64,000 nt of DNA, from NCBI RefSeq assembly GCF_027942865.1, contig NC_134509.1, forward strand, positions 21,066,697 through 21,130,696. Direction: 5' to 3'. The translations under genes were made by a program, and so were the position numbers. Under the pieces are notes generated by a model. The model saw only the letters and a list, made by a program, of their open reading frames with translations. It did no database searches and was not told the origin of the DNA. The DNA comes from Odontesthes bonariensis. Lineage: Eukaryota > Chordata > Actinopteri > Atheriniformes > Atherinopsidae. Below, in pieces: positions 37,497 to 50,490 of this stretch (position 1 is its first letter; each line of letters starts with the position of its first letter).

Positions 37497-37923
37497 AGCA
37501 ATACTATACTATGTAACATTTCTACCTTAAAATAACAGCTTGAAAAAAATTTGTGTGGCTAGAATGAGTTTTAATATTACGATTGGCCTGTCTCCTATGC
37601 CCTTCGGGGGTCTGAGTTGGAAAAACTGCGCTATGTAACTTTGCTGGACCGGCCCGGGAGCTGAGCGGAAGTACTTCGATTTGCTTTCTGGCACACCTAC
37701 CGCAAAAACAAATAGACCCCTCTCACGCTCCCAGGTACATTTGATTACTCTTACCTTCTCGGTCGACATAGCTTGCACCTTCTGACTCCTCGCCGGTTCG
37801 TCAACAAACGTGAAACGTGAAAGCGAAAGGGTGTTGTATTTACGACAGTGTAACCGTACATTACCTCCAAGCCTGTAGGGGGAGCTCCAGAGTGGGCTTT
37901 TTGAGAAGTTACATTGTATTGCT
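37497..37923. mobile_element. MITE family 3, copy A (427 bp, TTAA target)
   Basis: The left end AGCAATACTATACTATGTAA and the complement of the right end AGCAATACAATGTAACTTCT form inverted repeats flanked by TTAA (37493-37496 and 37924-37927). It is very similar along its whole length to 40145-40587, in the same orientation. Copy A has a five-base ACTAT duplication near its left end. Non-coding. Confidence 0.88.
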
Positions 37924-38550
37924 TTAAACACAATTTAAAGGGTTTGAGTCCCATGAGCGACTCCATGTGAGACCAGTGTCTTTTACCTACCTCCATGTGT
38001 GACTGTTGAAATTTCTGTTTTGATGTCGCTTGATTAACGTTTTTTCCATTACATGATAATGATGCTCTTTTTCATTTTCTGCTACTGACGGTATCCATTC
38101 GACACAATCAGCTGTTTATCCATCACAGCGTGAGGGAAGCCGCAACTTTATTACATTGATTTGAAAAAGTGACTTACGGGAGGAGTTTGAGAAGTTGTTA
38201 TTGTACAGAAACTTTGGAGTATTATCATAAGAACAGCGCACCACAGAGCTCATCTCTGGTTATCAGAGCAGGAACATCAGTCACTGTGTTTAATAAACAT
38301 GCTCGTGTTCTCATTAGTCATTCACACACGATGTGATCCTCCAAACAAATGAGAAATCTGTGATTTATGTTTCAGGCTGGTCTTTTTAGAGCAAGGTAAT
38401 GTGTTTGTGTGTGCTGCTGTGCAGACATTGTTTATGCCCACAGGTGCTGATTCCCACTGACCAGTCAGCAGACCACTACAAAAGTCTCAGTATCAGTGAA
38501 TCTGATATGTAGGAACCATCTGTGTTATTCATGTACTACTCTGTCTCACT

Positions 38551-39210
38551 CAGTGGGGTTACATGGGACTGAAAGCATGGGATTAAGGGCTAAATTACAA
38601 GACTGAGTTATTAAGTTCATGTATACACCTTAGTTTGACTAAAAATTGGACTGGATCGGGTTACTCGTCATCGGATTAAGACCCCGAGATAACTCGGTTG
38701 AAAGTCAAATTAAACCTGCTTGCAGACGGTGAAGCACGTGGTGAATTAGACTTTGCGTTCTGCGTATGCTCAAGATTTTTCCCGGGGTCGTGACCTGGAA
38801 GTCAAAGGAGCCGATATTACTGTTGTTGCCATCGGAAAGAAACAAACAACGTGATGGAGAATGCTCCGTTGTGCATCACGTTTGTGCAACAAGCAGCTCA
38901 TCACAGACTAAATGTAGAGGGACGTAGCTTCATCTTGCTCTTCGTTCTCCATCTTTCTCCAATGCCTGAGTTTGTTGTTGTTGTTGGTGTTGAAGAGGTC
39001 AACAGGAAGTGGCTCTATTAGCAATAGTTTAAATGGGTACAGCGCCACCTATCATACCGGGGTATGACATGCTTTGTGCCTATGATTCCATTCATTCACC
39101 ACTGTATTTCCAAGGATAATTACCCTTGCTCAAATAAGGAGCATAACCAAACTATAGCTATAATATTTCATTAATTAATCTCTAATTAATCTCATCATGT
39201 AGACCCACTG
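38551..39210 (+). mobile_element. 660-bp inverted-repeat element, copy A (3-bp target duplication)
   Basis: Starts CAGTGGGGTTACATG and ends CATGTAGACCCACTG, flanked by ACT on both sides (38548-38550 and 39211-39213). The whole element matches the reverse complement of 58458-59094. It has no coding capacity; the interior includes a short GTT-repeat run. The 3-bp duplication is compatible with PIF/Harbinger or CACTA-type transposition, but the family is not settled. Confidence 0.85.
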
Positions 39211-39457
39211 ACTGATGTATTTTTGCTTGATAGGGGGTGAGCATGCACTCTTCTTACTACTTCACCGGGATTCAGGACACACGGATGGTTATTAATGTCA
39301 TACAACGTGTGCACGTGCTGCGTTTGCAGCTTGATTTGATGGAGGAAACCGGAGAAAACGAGGAGCAAAAATCAGAGAGGGAACAAACACAAACACGAGG
39401 GAACATTTCACGTTAGCATTTTAATGTAAGCTAGTGGGCTCGTTAGCTGAGAAGGAC

Positions 39458-40080
39458 GCTAGTGGAGAACTACCCAGGCTCCGCCCTCGCAGTGACGCAA
39501 CACCTTCGGCTCTGCTACACTTACTCAGGCCAACTGCTCATTCAGGTGGATTCGAGTTCCCGAAAAAATGGGAACTCCACCCACTTTGTCGGGAAGCAAT
39601 CAACTTTGAGCAGCGCCAACCAAGGCGGGTTCAAGGTAGTGACGTGGTTGAACTGCCACTCAACCCATGGATTGTACACGGAAGCGCTTCATTCAATATC
39701 AACATGGAGCAGCATCAAGCTTTTGACACTGCTGTAGATGCTGTAATGAAAGTGTTCGGGAGATTCTCGTTAAAAATCGAGCAAAGAACAGCCCTTGAAT
39801 TGTTTCTTGACAGGAAAGACGTTTTCGCCTGGCTTGCTCCCTACTGGCTTTGGTAAGAGTTTAATCTACCAGTTAGCCCCGCTGGTAGCTAAATCATACG
39901 TCAGAGGAAAGAGTGGTGTGATTGGCTTAAGCTTAGGCACAGCCTTTTCTGGCCTCAACCAGTAGCAACCCGAGGGAGGCGGGTTGACCAGGCCATTTCG
40001 AATCGTATTCGTTATGGTCTTGGTCAGACCAGAATCTCGAAGAGATTTGAAAGTCTATGTTAATCAGGCTAGTGGAGAAC
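39458..40080 (+). mobile_element. Element with frameshifted RecQ-like helicase fragment, 13-bp direct repeats
   Basis: The body 39471-40067 is bounded by an exact 13-bp direct repeat, GCTAGTGGAGAAC (39458-39470 and 40068-40080), which looks like a target-site duplication. Inside, from 39703, the frame reads MEQHQAF.., then KVFGRFSLKIEQRTALELFL and RKDVFAW. This resembles the start of a RecQ-type helicase domain. Just downstream, in another frame, PTGFGKSLIYQLAP gives the Walker A motif, so the gene fragment is frameshifted. Only motif I and its upstream part are present. No inverted ends and no poly-A tail are evident, so the class of element is unclear. Confidence 0.6.
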
Positions 40081-40144
40081 AGAAGTAAGCTGAGGTTTAG
40101 GCTGGGCAGTACAGACACTAAAAGCAACTTTGTTTCTCATTTAA

Positions 40145-40587
40145 AGCAAAACTATGTAACATTTCTACCTTAAAATAACAGCTTGAAAAAATTTGTGTGG
40201 CTAGAATGAGTTTTAATATTACGATTGGCCTGTCTCCTATGCCCTTCGGGGGTCTGAGTTGGGAAAACTGCGCTATGTAACTTTGCTGGATTGACCCGGT
40301 GGCGGCCCCGTGGCGGCCCGGGAGCTGAGCGGAAGTACTTCGACTTGCTTTCTGGCACACCTACCGCAAAAACAAATAGACCCCTCTCACGCTCCCAGGT
40401 ACATTTGATTACTCTTACCTTCTTGGGCGACATAGCTTGCACCTTCTAACTCCTCGCCGGTTCGTCAACAAACGTGAAAAGTGAAAGCGAAAGGGTGTTG
40501 TATTTACGACAGTGTAACCGTACATTACCTCCAAGCCTGTAGGGGGAGCTCCAGAGTGGGCTTTTTGAGAAGTTACATTGTATCGCT
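40145..40587. mobile_element. MITE family 3, copy B (443 bp, TTAA target)
   Basis: Ends AGCAAAACTATGTAACATTT and, on the complement, AGCGATACAATGTAACTTCT, flanked by TTAA at 40141-40144 and 40588-40591. Compared with copy A (37497) it has about 20 extra bases around 40300 (a GGCGGCCC-rich duplication) and lacks the ACTAT duplication. Confidence 0.88.
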
Positions 40588-40591
40588 TTAA

Positions 40592-42939
40592 ATAGTTATT
40601 ATTGCAAAAGTACTCGATTACCTAAATAATTGTTTGCTGCAGCCCTATTCAGTACAATCACGCAGTTTGGAAATATATATTTTTCTGATTGTGGTGAGCA
40701 ATAAAAGGCACAAACAACACAAGTAACTAAAGTAGCATCAGCACGTCAATTAAGTGCTGATCCAGTAATGGTTCAGGGGCTTTAAGTCCAGGCTTCGCCT
40801 CTACATGATACAATTTACAAAGGAAAAAAAAGAGCAAGCCAAACAGTTTGATTAAGCTTTAAAAGTGGTGTCGTCTGGGAACAAAGACAACGTGGTGAAG
40901 AAAGCACTGACAAATCACCAAGGGTGTTGTTTTGTGATGCTAAGTGGTCCCAAAAAAGGGAAGCTGTGTGACGTGTTCTGCTAAATTTGCTGCCCTGACA
41001 CGTTTGATGGTTACCACACCTCGGCATACATGTTGTGTTGTATGCAGCATATCTATTTGTTACCCACCTTCCAACCTAAGTAGAATTTTTAATTACAAAT
41101 CTTCACACAGACCTCTGGTGACCTTTGACTGGACAACTGCTGCTGGAGAGGGCTTAAGTTCTTATAAAATAACAGATTTTTTGCCGAACACGCTCACACA
41201 CGCTCATAAAACACTAAAAAAATACTCCATCCACTATCCACGCACCTGCAGCAGCAGAGCACATCACGCCAGCTGTAGGCCACATTAATGTTTTTCCTCT
41301 GTTCATCTCTGTGTGTCCACACTTCTGAATGTATATTTTTCTATGATGAAGTGCAATAAGTGTGTGATGATGAAATGAAATTGTACTTGTGGGTGTGAAT
41401 GACAGAGAGAGTCATGCAAATTCTCAGCTGCATTGAGGGAACAAGACATTTGATTGGAGTACCTTCCACCGTTGCTGCATGCCTCTCAACGATGTCCTGT
41501 AGGGGAGCAAATTTACTTGTAGTGATTGAATATTAATCTTTTTGGAGGGCTTTATATCCTGCAGAGAGAGAAGGACAGAAGAACTGAGAGCGAGTGGAGT
41601 AATGACACGAGAATCTGAATTAAGGAATGCAAATGGCTTCCAAAATGATGAGTCTTAAGAGAGGATTTTTAAAAACATCTTGACAGGTTTTCAACAAATA
41701 AAAACCTGATTGATGTCATTCCTTCGTCTAATTCAGCTCTGTTGTTGCCACGAAACGATTAACACCACCTCAGAGGGTCACAGAAAGCACGTTTTATAGT
41801 AGAAAAAAATGAATGATTGTGTTTGTCCAACCAAAGCCAGACTATTAAAATGCACATAAATATGTTACTCTCAAAACCGGGCAAACACAGCCAGATAAAA
41901 CGGTCGGAGATGGAATTACTCATGCAACTGTATGCTCATGAAGGCTCAAATGGGCCTAATTCCATCTTTAAACTGTAAAGTGTATTGTAAACCAGCTGAA
42001 TTCCCAATAAAGCTGCTCTCATTCACATATTTTCTGTTTCTTTTGTCAGATGGCAAAACACATCAGAATTTGCGACAGAAAAATCAGCCGATTAAGACGT
42101 CACCTCACCTCTTAAAGCATTACCAGGCCGTCGCTCTGCTCTAATGATTTCATAGCTACAGTGTCATCTAACAAAAGCACCATCCGAGTAATGCCTCCCG
42201 TACACCAGACCACTTTAAAGATGTAAAGAGTTTTAAAAGACACCCGACTCCCTCTCACATCTGAAGACAAACTCACTGAGTTTTAAGTCACAAACTAAAG
42301 ATTTGAGATCATTCAGGGTCACTATTTGCAACACCACAACTAGATTTTTCTGAGATCATTTCCCATCATGCACCTGGTGCAAATTCTTAACAACAATGAA
42401 GCCAACCAATTAGCAGCTTTTAGCCACAGCTGCTTTTTAAAGTGTGTGGACATGGCTCCTTTTGTACAGTTGATTTTTTGCCTCATCGTCATCACCCACA
42501 GCTCCCCCTGCTTCTTGTTTGGACGTGACAACAGTGCACGTGTTGGCTGAAAACCCAGAATGCATCACTGAATGACACAAGACCAAAGACTAAACCCACA
42601 GATGAGAGAGAGGGGGCACGCCAATTTCTTCCCAATTTCATCCTGACACTGGAAAACTGTCTACCACTTCAAAGTTGAGTGAAAAATTGTGCAGCGTCTG
42701 GCCAGAACTTAAAGTCTGTGGAGTGAACCCAGGTTCTCGATCTCACACAGAAAGGGTCAGAAGCAGCAGCATGTCTCGAACATTTTCTCCCAGTCTACAG
42801 CGGCACAATAATTTCTAACTGGATTCTGCTCCTGTGCATGTGTTGTCACCAGGATTGTTGTGCAGTTAAATGGCAGTCGAGTTGTAACCGTAGCTCGACT
42901 CAGCTGTGAGTTTTGCACTGGTTGTTTCTTGTTTACGAC
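40592..42939. other. Gene-free interval
   Basis: No gene or mobile element recognised; AT-rich with scattered short frames. Confidence 0.4.
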
Positions 42940-43645
42940 CGGCATGGGCAGGCCCGGAGTGGCCAATCGGGAGGACCGGGACAATTCCCGGTGGGCCGGT
43001 CTGATGTTGGGGCCGCAAGGGCCGGTGTTCAGTCATGGCAGTGGATATGGACAGCAATTACATTGGACGTACCAGATGCATTGTTTAAATGTTTTAGCAC
43101 AAGTGCTAATTCTCAACACTTGTAACACTTGTGGGTTGATAACGTGCTGCTACCGCTGTCCCTGGACCGCCTCCACTGGCAGGTCTCCTTTTTTTTTTTC
43201 TTCTTTTTTTTGCAAACACATCCTGACGTCAGCGCACTTGGTCAGTGGTGTTTGAAAGATGGAAAGTAGAAAGATCAAGGGTGGCGCGGAGAAGGCTAGA
43301 ATTAAAGAGGAAAGCTCTGGAAACAGACGCAGCTAAATATGCAAATACTGGCAACTTTTTCACTAAAACGAGCTTGCGGTTTGAAACGTCAAATGAGGAA
43401 TGAGGCAATATATTGAACTCTGCCTGCAAACCACTGTTCAAGCTAAATAATTATTAACTCAATGAATTGCGTGACGTTGTGGCATATAACATAACGTTAT
43501 ATAATTTGAATAATAGTATGATGTGACACCACATAACTGGGAAACTTTGTCTTGTAGCCCCTCAGAGTCAGAAGATGCAGCACCAAGCACCATGAGCCCA
43601 CAAGTCCAGAGTGAGCAGGTAGGATTGAGTGAATATTATTAGAAT
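42940..43645 (+). pseudogene. 5' part of a hAT/ZMYM1-like transposase gene, broken
   Basis: The + strand first reads GRPGVANREDRDNSRWAG (from about 42949), a phrase I associate with the leader of fish hAT-type elements. From 43259 it reads MESRKIKGGAEKARI and, after a one-base shift, KRKALETDAAKYANTGNFF. That resembles the basic N-terminus of ZMYM1-like hAT proteins. A second exon-like block (about 43559-43618, PSESEDAAPSTMSPQVQSEQ) has an AG acceptor and a GTAGG donor. No dimerisation or catalytic domain follows. It is a truncated, frameshifted relic; the family assignment rests on recognition only. Confidence 0.45.
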
Positions 43646-46600
43646 CAATATAATGAAAAGTATGGTGTTGACCTGCTATGAAAAGTGCCCTGAGATGCTA
43701 GATGATTCAGCATTACATTACAGAAACTGACCTGAATTGATCAGATGGCTTTGTAAAAAAAGGGAGATTTGTGCTGAGAATTATGACTATTTTTAAAATG
43801 TGATTTAGTGTCAGAAGCAGAGCCAGTAGTGATGAGGGGACTGCGTGTGTGAACAAGCATTAGTTCCAATATAACCACTTTCTATGCCCAAACAATAGTA
43901 GTGACCCGTTATATTTTTTATCATTAAAAGTAAGATAGTAAATACACAAAGCCAGCAATTGAGAGAGAATAGGATAAAAGTAATATGGAATAAACCTGCA
44001 TATTTTGCCATTGAAAATATCTTAATTGGTTAAGTCAAAATGTGTTTTCCATATCAAATGTAAGGTTATAATTGCATGATTTTAATAATAGGTTGTGAAC
44101 TAAACTGAGGCATGAAACTCCATCATACTTTCACATTATCCAAGCTGCCGGTAATCCGGTGACACAAAGAGTCCTCAACATTATGTGATGTCAGCACTGT
44201 CGCCTCACAGCAAGAAGCTTTGTGGCTCAAATCGCATCTTGTCCTCTCTGTGTCGTGTTCGTGTTCTTCTTCTGCATGTATGTGATCCCTCCAGCCGTCC
44301 CGGCTTCTTGCGGCGCAGGAATGAGTTTAACATTGAACACATATCGGAAACCTGACAGATATGAAATAATTTTTGGGTGGGACAAATGTGTCTGTCTCCA
44401 CACGTCCCCCCCCGGTTCCTACACCCATGGTTGAATGTGCATGATTGTGTTGCTCCTGTGATGGACCGGCCAACTGTACAGGATGCATCCTCTTCTTCTC
44501 TGGTGGCAGATAGAATTTGCTGCATTAACCCTGAACAGGATCAAGTGGGAATGTTTTGGGAAATGTGAGAGTTTTTCCTGAAATACTAAATGTACAAATA
44601 AAAAAATGTAAACAGAATTGTTTTGAGAATTCTTTGTTTCATTGTTTTGGCTTTTTTTTTTTAAATGTTCTGTTGTCTCCTTAGTTGTTGAGCTTTGTGT
44701 AATATTGTTAATTGTTTTTTTCTATTTTGCCGTTGTATTTTCTCACGTTACACGTTTCTAAAATACGGTCCTGACACATTTTTTGACGTGTTGTTTTTTG
44801 TTGACCTTTTTGTTGCCAGGTTTGTGGTTTCCTCCTTTTGAGCCAGTGTTGTTAAACACTACAGCCCCTCAGCTATTTTTGGACTCTGTAATGAAACCAT
44901 ATATCTGACCGGTTACATCGTTAAAATAGGCCTTTAGTTTTGTTTTATGTTTAAATCTTCATATTTTAGATAAGATGAAATTACAGTGAGCGTTATCAGG
45001 TTTAGAGTTCAAACTACAGTCGACTGATACGTAACAAAGAAGCACGATGAATGCTTATTTCAAAGAGGAAATACGGGACAAAGCAGCTCAGTATTGGTTC
45101 CCGCTCAGAATGGCCTTTCAGCGCTGCCGCCTCTCTGCTGCTGGTATTAATCACCGTTGTTCACAGCCTTGCCCGCATCCCTCTCTCCTCACCCACTGTA
45201 TTCAACTTGACCTTTTCCCTTTCTTGGCCGCTTCCACTCAGAAACCCGGAGCCTTTTGATATGTGGGAACATTTTCTCTGACCAGACATCTCGCAACCTT
45301 GGTTACACTCTGGAGGAGAGGATGGGAGGAGAGAGGAGGAAGGAGGGGGGGGTAGGTAGGAGATAAAGTGTTCAGACAAAAAGAGGTTCTGAGATGGGAA
45401 ACTAGAGTCTGGACAAACTAGTGACAAGAGATTATAGATGGAACAGTTTTAGTTCCAAAATGATTAAAAAAAAAAAAAATCAGATTCATCAGTACTTTGT
45501 TTCGGCACATAATACTGAGGATTCCTCTTCCGTCTCCCTCCAACCATTTGCTGGTGTTCAAAGACGAGTGGGAGTTACAAAACAGGAGATCACCAGAGAT
45601 GAAATCTAGCATTAGATCTTTTTAAATATACATTAGTGTGAGAGATGGTGAGAAAAATTAGATTTGATTCACGTTGAGTTTTTAAAATTACTCTGTGTAG
45701 AGAACTGCAGAGAGATGAGAGAGCTGGAGGAGAAGGAGGAGGAGATGGGACTGAAACGCTAACGCTAAATTATCAGGAGTGGACCTGAAAGAAATTAGAT
45801 TTGATTCAACGGCTGAAGGAGGAAAAAATGGGAATTATCCCTCAGTTCTGTGGAAAGTATTGGCTTTGAAAGGCCGAGAGAGGGAAAGGGAAAGAGAACG
45901 AGGGGGGAGGGGGCAAGAAAGAACGAATTTTGTAAAGAGAGACGCAGAAAAGCTGTTGTGCTTTGGAAATGATTGTGTTGAGTGAGCTTCTCCATCCGAC
46001 ACTCTGCTCACCTCTGCGGCCGCCCCCTCGGTGTGTCAGAGACACCATAAATAACTCATCAGCCATCAGCTCGCACAAAAAAAACAAAAACAAGAAGCTC
46101 TTCTGCTGCAGTTTCATTTCAATGTTACCCACTATGTGCTGCTACGTGAAGTCAGTTAAAGCTCAAAAGACATCATTAAAAACAAATAGCCTCCTTTTGA
46201 CATGTTCTCCATTGCCCCGCCCTGACATTGTTGTGTGTTAATCATGTTAAACAACAGTGTTTGCCTACAACGCATTCCTCATAGGCCCAGAACAGGTGGC
46301 CATTAACGGGGGTCAGGCTCTGTGGGGGGAAAAGCTTTAGTGTGAGTTTAGTGTGTGTGTGTGTTGCAGTGGAAGAGAAAAAACAAGTCACAAACGCATG
46401 CAAACGCATGCACCCACAGGCACACAAAACTGAGCGCTCTGCCTCTACAAAAGCCAAGTGGTGGAGTGAGAAACTGTTGAGGGGCCAGAGAGGGAGGGCT
46501 CTCTGCAGATTCATAACTGAGAGGCCTGTGCAAGTCCGCACAGCCCAGAAAGACAGGCAAGAGGTCGATCTGGCGGAGAGACAGCAACCCATATTCACTG

Positions 46601-46902
46601 GACACACACACATGAACGTGCGAATGCTCGGCTCGCGCCGAACATCCAGAAGCAGCTGTAAAACGTGGACACGCACACATACTGAGGAGAAGAGGATGGC
46701 ATGGGACCAGGAGGTCTTGGCTGCGTCTGGTCCACGTGTCTGAGCCGTCCGTCGGTTTCCGGCCTTCTCAGAAAGCCCGTTGATTTATGGGAGCGATCAA
46801 TAAGTGTGTGTTTCAGGTCGTTTACGGCACGATTGGAATGTAACGCATGTACTTCATAGGTGTGAATATTCAAGCTTTTATTTACACTCTTCAGCTCATT
46901 CA
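43646..46902. other. Gene-free interval with purine-rich low-complexity DNA
   Basis: No gene recognised. GA-rich patches lie at 45310-45360 and 45860-45920, and there is a short GT run near 46350. All long frames here are low-complexity shadows. Confidence 0.4.
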
Positions 46903-47496
46903 GGCTACGGCTACACAAAAACGAAACGAGGTTTTTTTTGAAAACGGGTACGAAAATTATTGCGGCCATACGGCAACGCCGCTGTAAAGACAGGTCCAGA
47001 CGAAAACGATGAAACGATGCAGTACACACGAAACACCTCTAGGTGCGCTGTAAGCCACCCCCACCGGTTACACCAGAACAATAGAAGAAGCAATGCGCAT
47101 GCGTGTACGCCCCTACTTCTACCAGCGCGAAGCTCACGTTGTTCCTTCAACAACGCCGCTGTAGTTAGCAGTGTCTGCAGCAGTGCTACTATCAATGTTG
47201 TGGGGTCCATGATGATCGCTGTCTGTCCTTGTTGTGTTGTCTTCTTCTTCCGGATATTGAATGGAAGCCGCTTTTTGTTCTGGTCACTGACGTATGTGTA
47301 TACGTCACTGCGTTAGCCATGTGGCTATGACGCAGAAACAAATCCGTTTTCGCTGTAACAATGGAAACGAAACAACCCCGTTTTCAAACTTTCCCACTCT
47401 GGAACCCGTTCTCAAAAACTATCGTTTCCCAGATAGCATGCGGATGTGGGCCACTTGAGGCAACGATCCGGCACTGTAGGCATTCTTCTGGCCCGG

Positions 47497-48000
47497 ACAA
47501 AACAGATGTGAGCCTAAAGTGGCCCATGTAGTAAATGCTACATTTGGGCCAAATATTACAAAACGGATACGGCCCAGCTTTGGCTGATATATGGCAAGTT
47601 AGCAACGACTAATCCGGGTGTGAGCCTAAAGTGGCCCACAAATGAAGAAACATACTTGGCCCACCTTTGTTGAAACATATTTGGGCCAGTTTTGGCAGAA
47701 ATACGGCAAGTGAGCATCAAGTAATCCGGATGTGAGCCTAAAGTGGCCCACATATAAAGAAACACACTTGGCCCACCTTTGTTGAAACATATTTGGGCCA
47801 GTTTTGGCCGAAATACGGCAAGTGAGCATCAAGTAATCCGGATGTGAGCCTAAAGTGGCCCACATATAAAGAAACACACTTGGCCCACCTATGTTGAAAC
47901 ATATTTGGGCCAGTTTTGGCCAAAACATGGCAAATAAGAAAAGAGTAATCCGGATGTGAGCCTAAAGTGGCCCACATATAAACTTGGCCCAACTTTGTTG
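47497..48000 (+). repeat. 112-bp tandem repeat, about 4.5 units
   Basis: TGAGCCTAAAGTGGCCCA recurs at 47509, 47621, 47733, 47845 and 47957, an exact 112-base spacing. Units 3 and 4 are nearly identical over their full length and the outer units are more diverged. It is the left subterminal array of the inner transposon. Confidence 0.9.
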
Positions 48001-48980
48001 AAACTATGGGTAAAAGTGGGTTTACTGTGAGCTTTGCAAACCCACTCTTATTCCACAAAAAAACTGCAAGTTTTACCTGAAGAGAAGTTAGACTGTTTTT
48101 TTTTTCACTACCACGCCCCCTTGGTGTGATTTGTTCCAAATTTGCGGGGGAGTTTGGAACACAACCGTTAACATTTGAATCGGTCAACGCCACTCTGATT
48201 GGCTGAGGCAGCACTTCATCGTGACCCAGCTACCTTGCAGAAGAAAGTTAGAAACTGGCCGCATTCAGCCTACTGGGATCCACAGAAAAGTAGAAGGTAA
48301 GTTCGGCTCAGCTTATTTAATTTTATGTGTGAGATGTGTTAGCTTTGTTTCTCTTAAACTATACAAACCTGCTGTGTCTACAAGTGGCATTGTACCTCTT
48401 CAGATAGGGTTAGCTGAAATTGGCTATAGTTGAAATGTAATTACTTTTCAAAACGACCATAGTGCTGTAAGCTATGCTGCGACCAAAATACAGCCACGAG
48501 TGAGGTTGATGCCATTTTTCAAAAAGAAACACTGCTTGTTCTATGGTCATTAGTGTGAGTCTGAAGTTGTTCCCAGACCGCTGGGACTGGAGGGTTTGCT
48601 TTCTTTTGTTTTTGCGACCGAGGACGATCGTTGTGTTAGCTTAGCATGCTATGTTATTGATGCACATGTACGGCAACTTTTTTTCTGTTCGGTTATGATT
48701 AAGCAATATCGAAACCTTATAAAAAAACAATCCAATTGAACTGTAACTGTACAGAGATGTTGAGGACTGTTCTAAAGTAAGGGGTGTATGGTTTGTACAT
48801 CTGTGGGTAACAACTCCTCATGCACAGCAAAAATGAAGCTCAGTTGGGACACCTCGGGTGAAAAATAAAGAAACCACAGTACACTGATTTCATTTACTGA
48901 AATTGATTATTTAGTCTAAACATTTTCTCTAAAACTGTGGTACTAATACTGCCTTTTTTTCTCTTTTTTTCCCCCCTGAG

Positions 48981-49650
48981 ATTACTGCTTTGAGTGTCAT
49001 GGTGGGGTTCACATTAAAGATGCGGTCTGGAGAATCATGAGATACTGCTGGCCAAGCAGCTCAACTGGCGGGGCGTAAATGGAAAAACGGCTTTCCACAG
49101 CCTCCAAATAAAAGATGTCATTACTGGTAAGTGTTAATTGTGTTATATTTCATTGTGATGCGTTTTATGACTGGGTTAGGGTTTTCCTTTTCTTTCATGA
49201 TTCTGAGTAGTTGCTAGGGGTGCTGAAATTAATCATAATCGCTTTATCAATATGTGGATGATTATGCATCAGTGTGGTAGCAGACAATATTCTATTCTGT
49301 TGCAATATAATGGCATTGATTGTTGATTAATCAATCAGTTCATCAGGTGAAGGGCAGTTTTCCTCCAATTTTAGTAATGGGCTGGTCATGGGCATGGCTA
49401 AACTGTTTTCAAACTACATTCATCATTGCTGCCCAACTATGGGCAGGATATAGCATGCCATGCATTTCTCACCATTGTGTGTAATCTGTCTAAAACTTTA
49501 CTGTTTTCTCATTTTTTAGGAACGGTCAGAAACAACCAACTAACGGCCGCTGCCACTGACCAGGAGGTGGAGGCCTACATAAAAAGGTGGCTTCATCTCG
49601 CCGGAGACCGGGATGGTGGGAGGAGAGAAGGCGTTCCTCACAGCACGCAC
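48981..49650 (+). pseudogene. Two exons of a DUF4806-like transposon gene
   Basis: Exon 48981-49126 (AG before it, GTAAGT after) reads, in one frame, ENHEILLAKQLNWRGVNGKT and AFHSLQIKDVITG. Exon 49520-49650 (TTTTAG before, GTAAGT after) continues in phase with TVRNNQLTAAATDQEVEAYI and KRWLHLAGDRDGGRRE. This order (KxxNWRGVNGKxAF, then TDxEVxxxIKRWLxxAxDR) is that of the DUF4806 domain, as I recall it from many fish proteins of unknown function. The upstream coding part is missing or unrecognised, and no in-frame start links to it. An AATAAAATAAAA signal lies at about 50230. It is probably a decayed or partial gene of the inner transposon. Confidence 0.55.
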
Positions 49651-50490
49651 GTAAGTTGGCTACGATACCTATTTTGCAATATGTGATGCTGTTCGACGGC
49701 AGAAATCAAGATGAAGCTGCCATCATGTGTGCGGGGTGTATGCAGCTCCTGAGTTTAATTTCAATATCTTCCAAAATATCAAAAGAAAAAAATCACCTTT
49801 AACATAAACATGAGTTATTACTGTAACTTAAATGTTGAGGTTAAATGTGAAGTTTGTCTGAGTGTTTGAAGCTGCTTTACTCCAGTTCACATTGCCTGTT
49901 ACCCAACTTTCATTGTCTGAACAGAATGAGGTTGAGCAAGCAGATATTGGGTTTAGCTTCAGATTAATTGTAATTAAAAACAGACTAGGTTTTGAAGTTT
50001 TCTAAGGCATGAACACAATATTATAATAACTTAATATCATTTCACACAGCCTTTTTTGTTTATCCTGATGAGGTTTTGTGTTTTGCAATTCACTGCCACC
50101 TTATACTGAATATACTTTACTGAATCAACTAAATTTGTTCTTTTGTGTATTTCTTAAAGGGACGGAAGACGGATTTGGATTTTTGTAGGTTGCCAACTCT
50201 TTTTTCCTTTTTTTTTTGCCATTATGTTTTAAAATAAAATAAAAAAATCACACCCACTTCTCGTGTTTGGTCATTTCTTCAGTTTCCTCATCTTGGACCC
50301 CAAGATGAGTCCCACTGCATGCCATCATTCAAACGGTATCTGGGGTTACCATAATGGCATGTAGCCACAAATTGAGACCATTCTGAGTTTTCATATTTGA
50401 CATACTATTTTATCATGGTTGTGACTCCCCAAGTGTGCAGGTTAGTCAAGGTCATAGTGTGTAAACCAGTTCTGACCAGAATTAAAGTGT

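Noticed and set aside
46911..47316. Frames of about 100-118 codons on both strands at 46.9-47.3 kb
   Set aside because: They lie in the non-coding left arm of the outer inverted-repeat transposon and match nothing recognisable.
47497..48000. Regular 112-bp spacing resembling an array of repeats and spacers (CRISPR-like)
   Set aside because: The whole 112-bp unit is repeated, not short repeats with unique spacers, and it lies inside a eukaryotic transposon.
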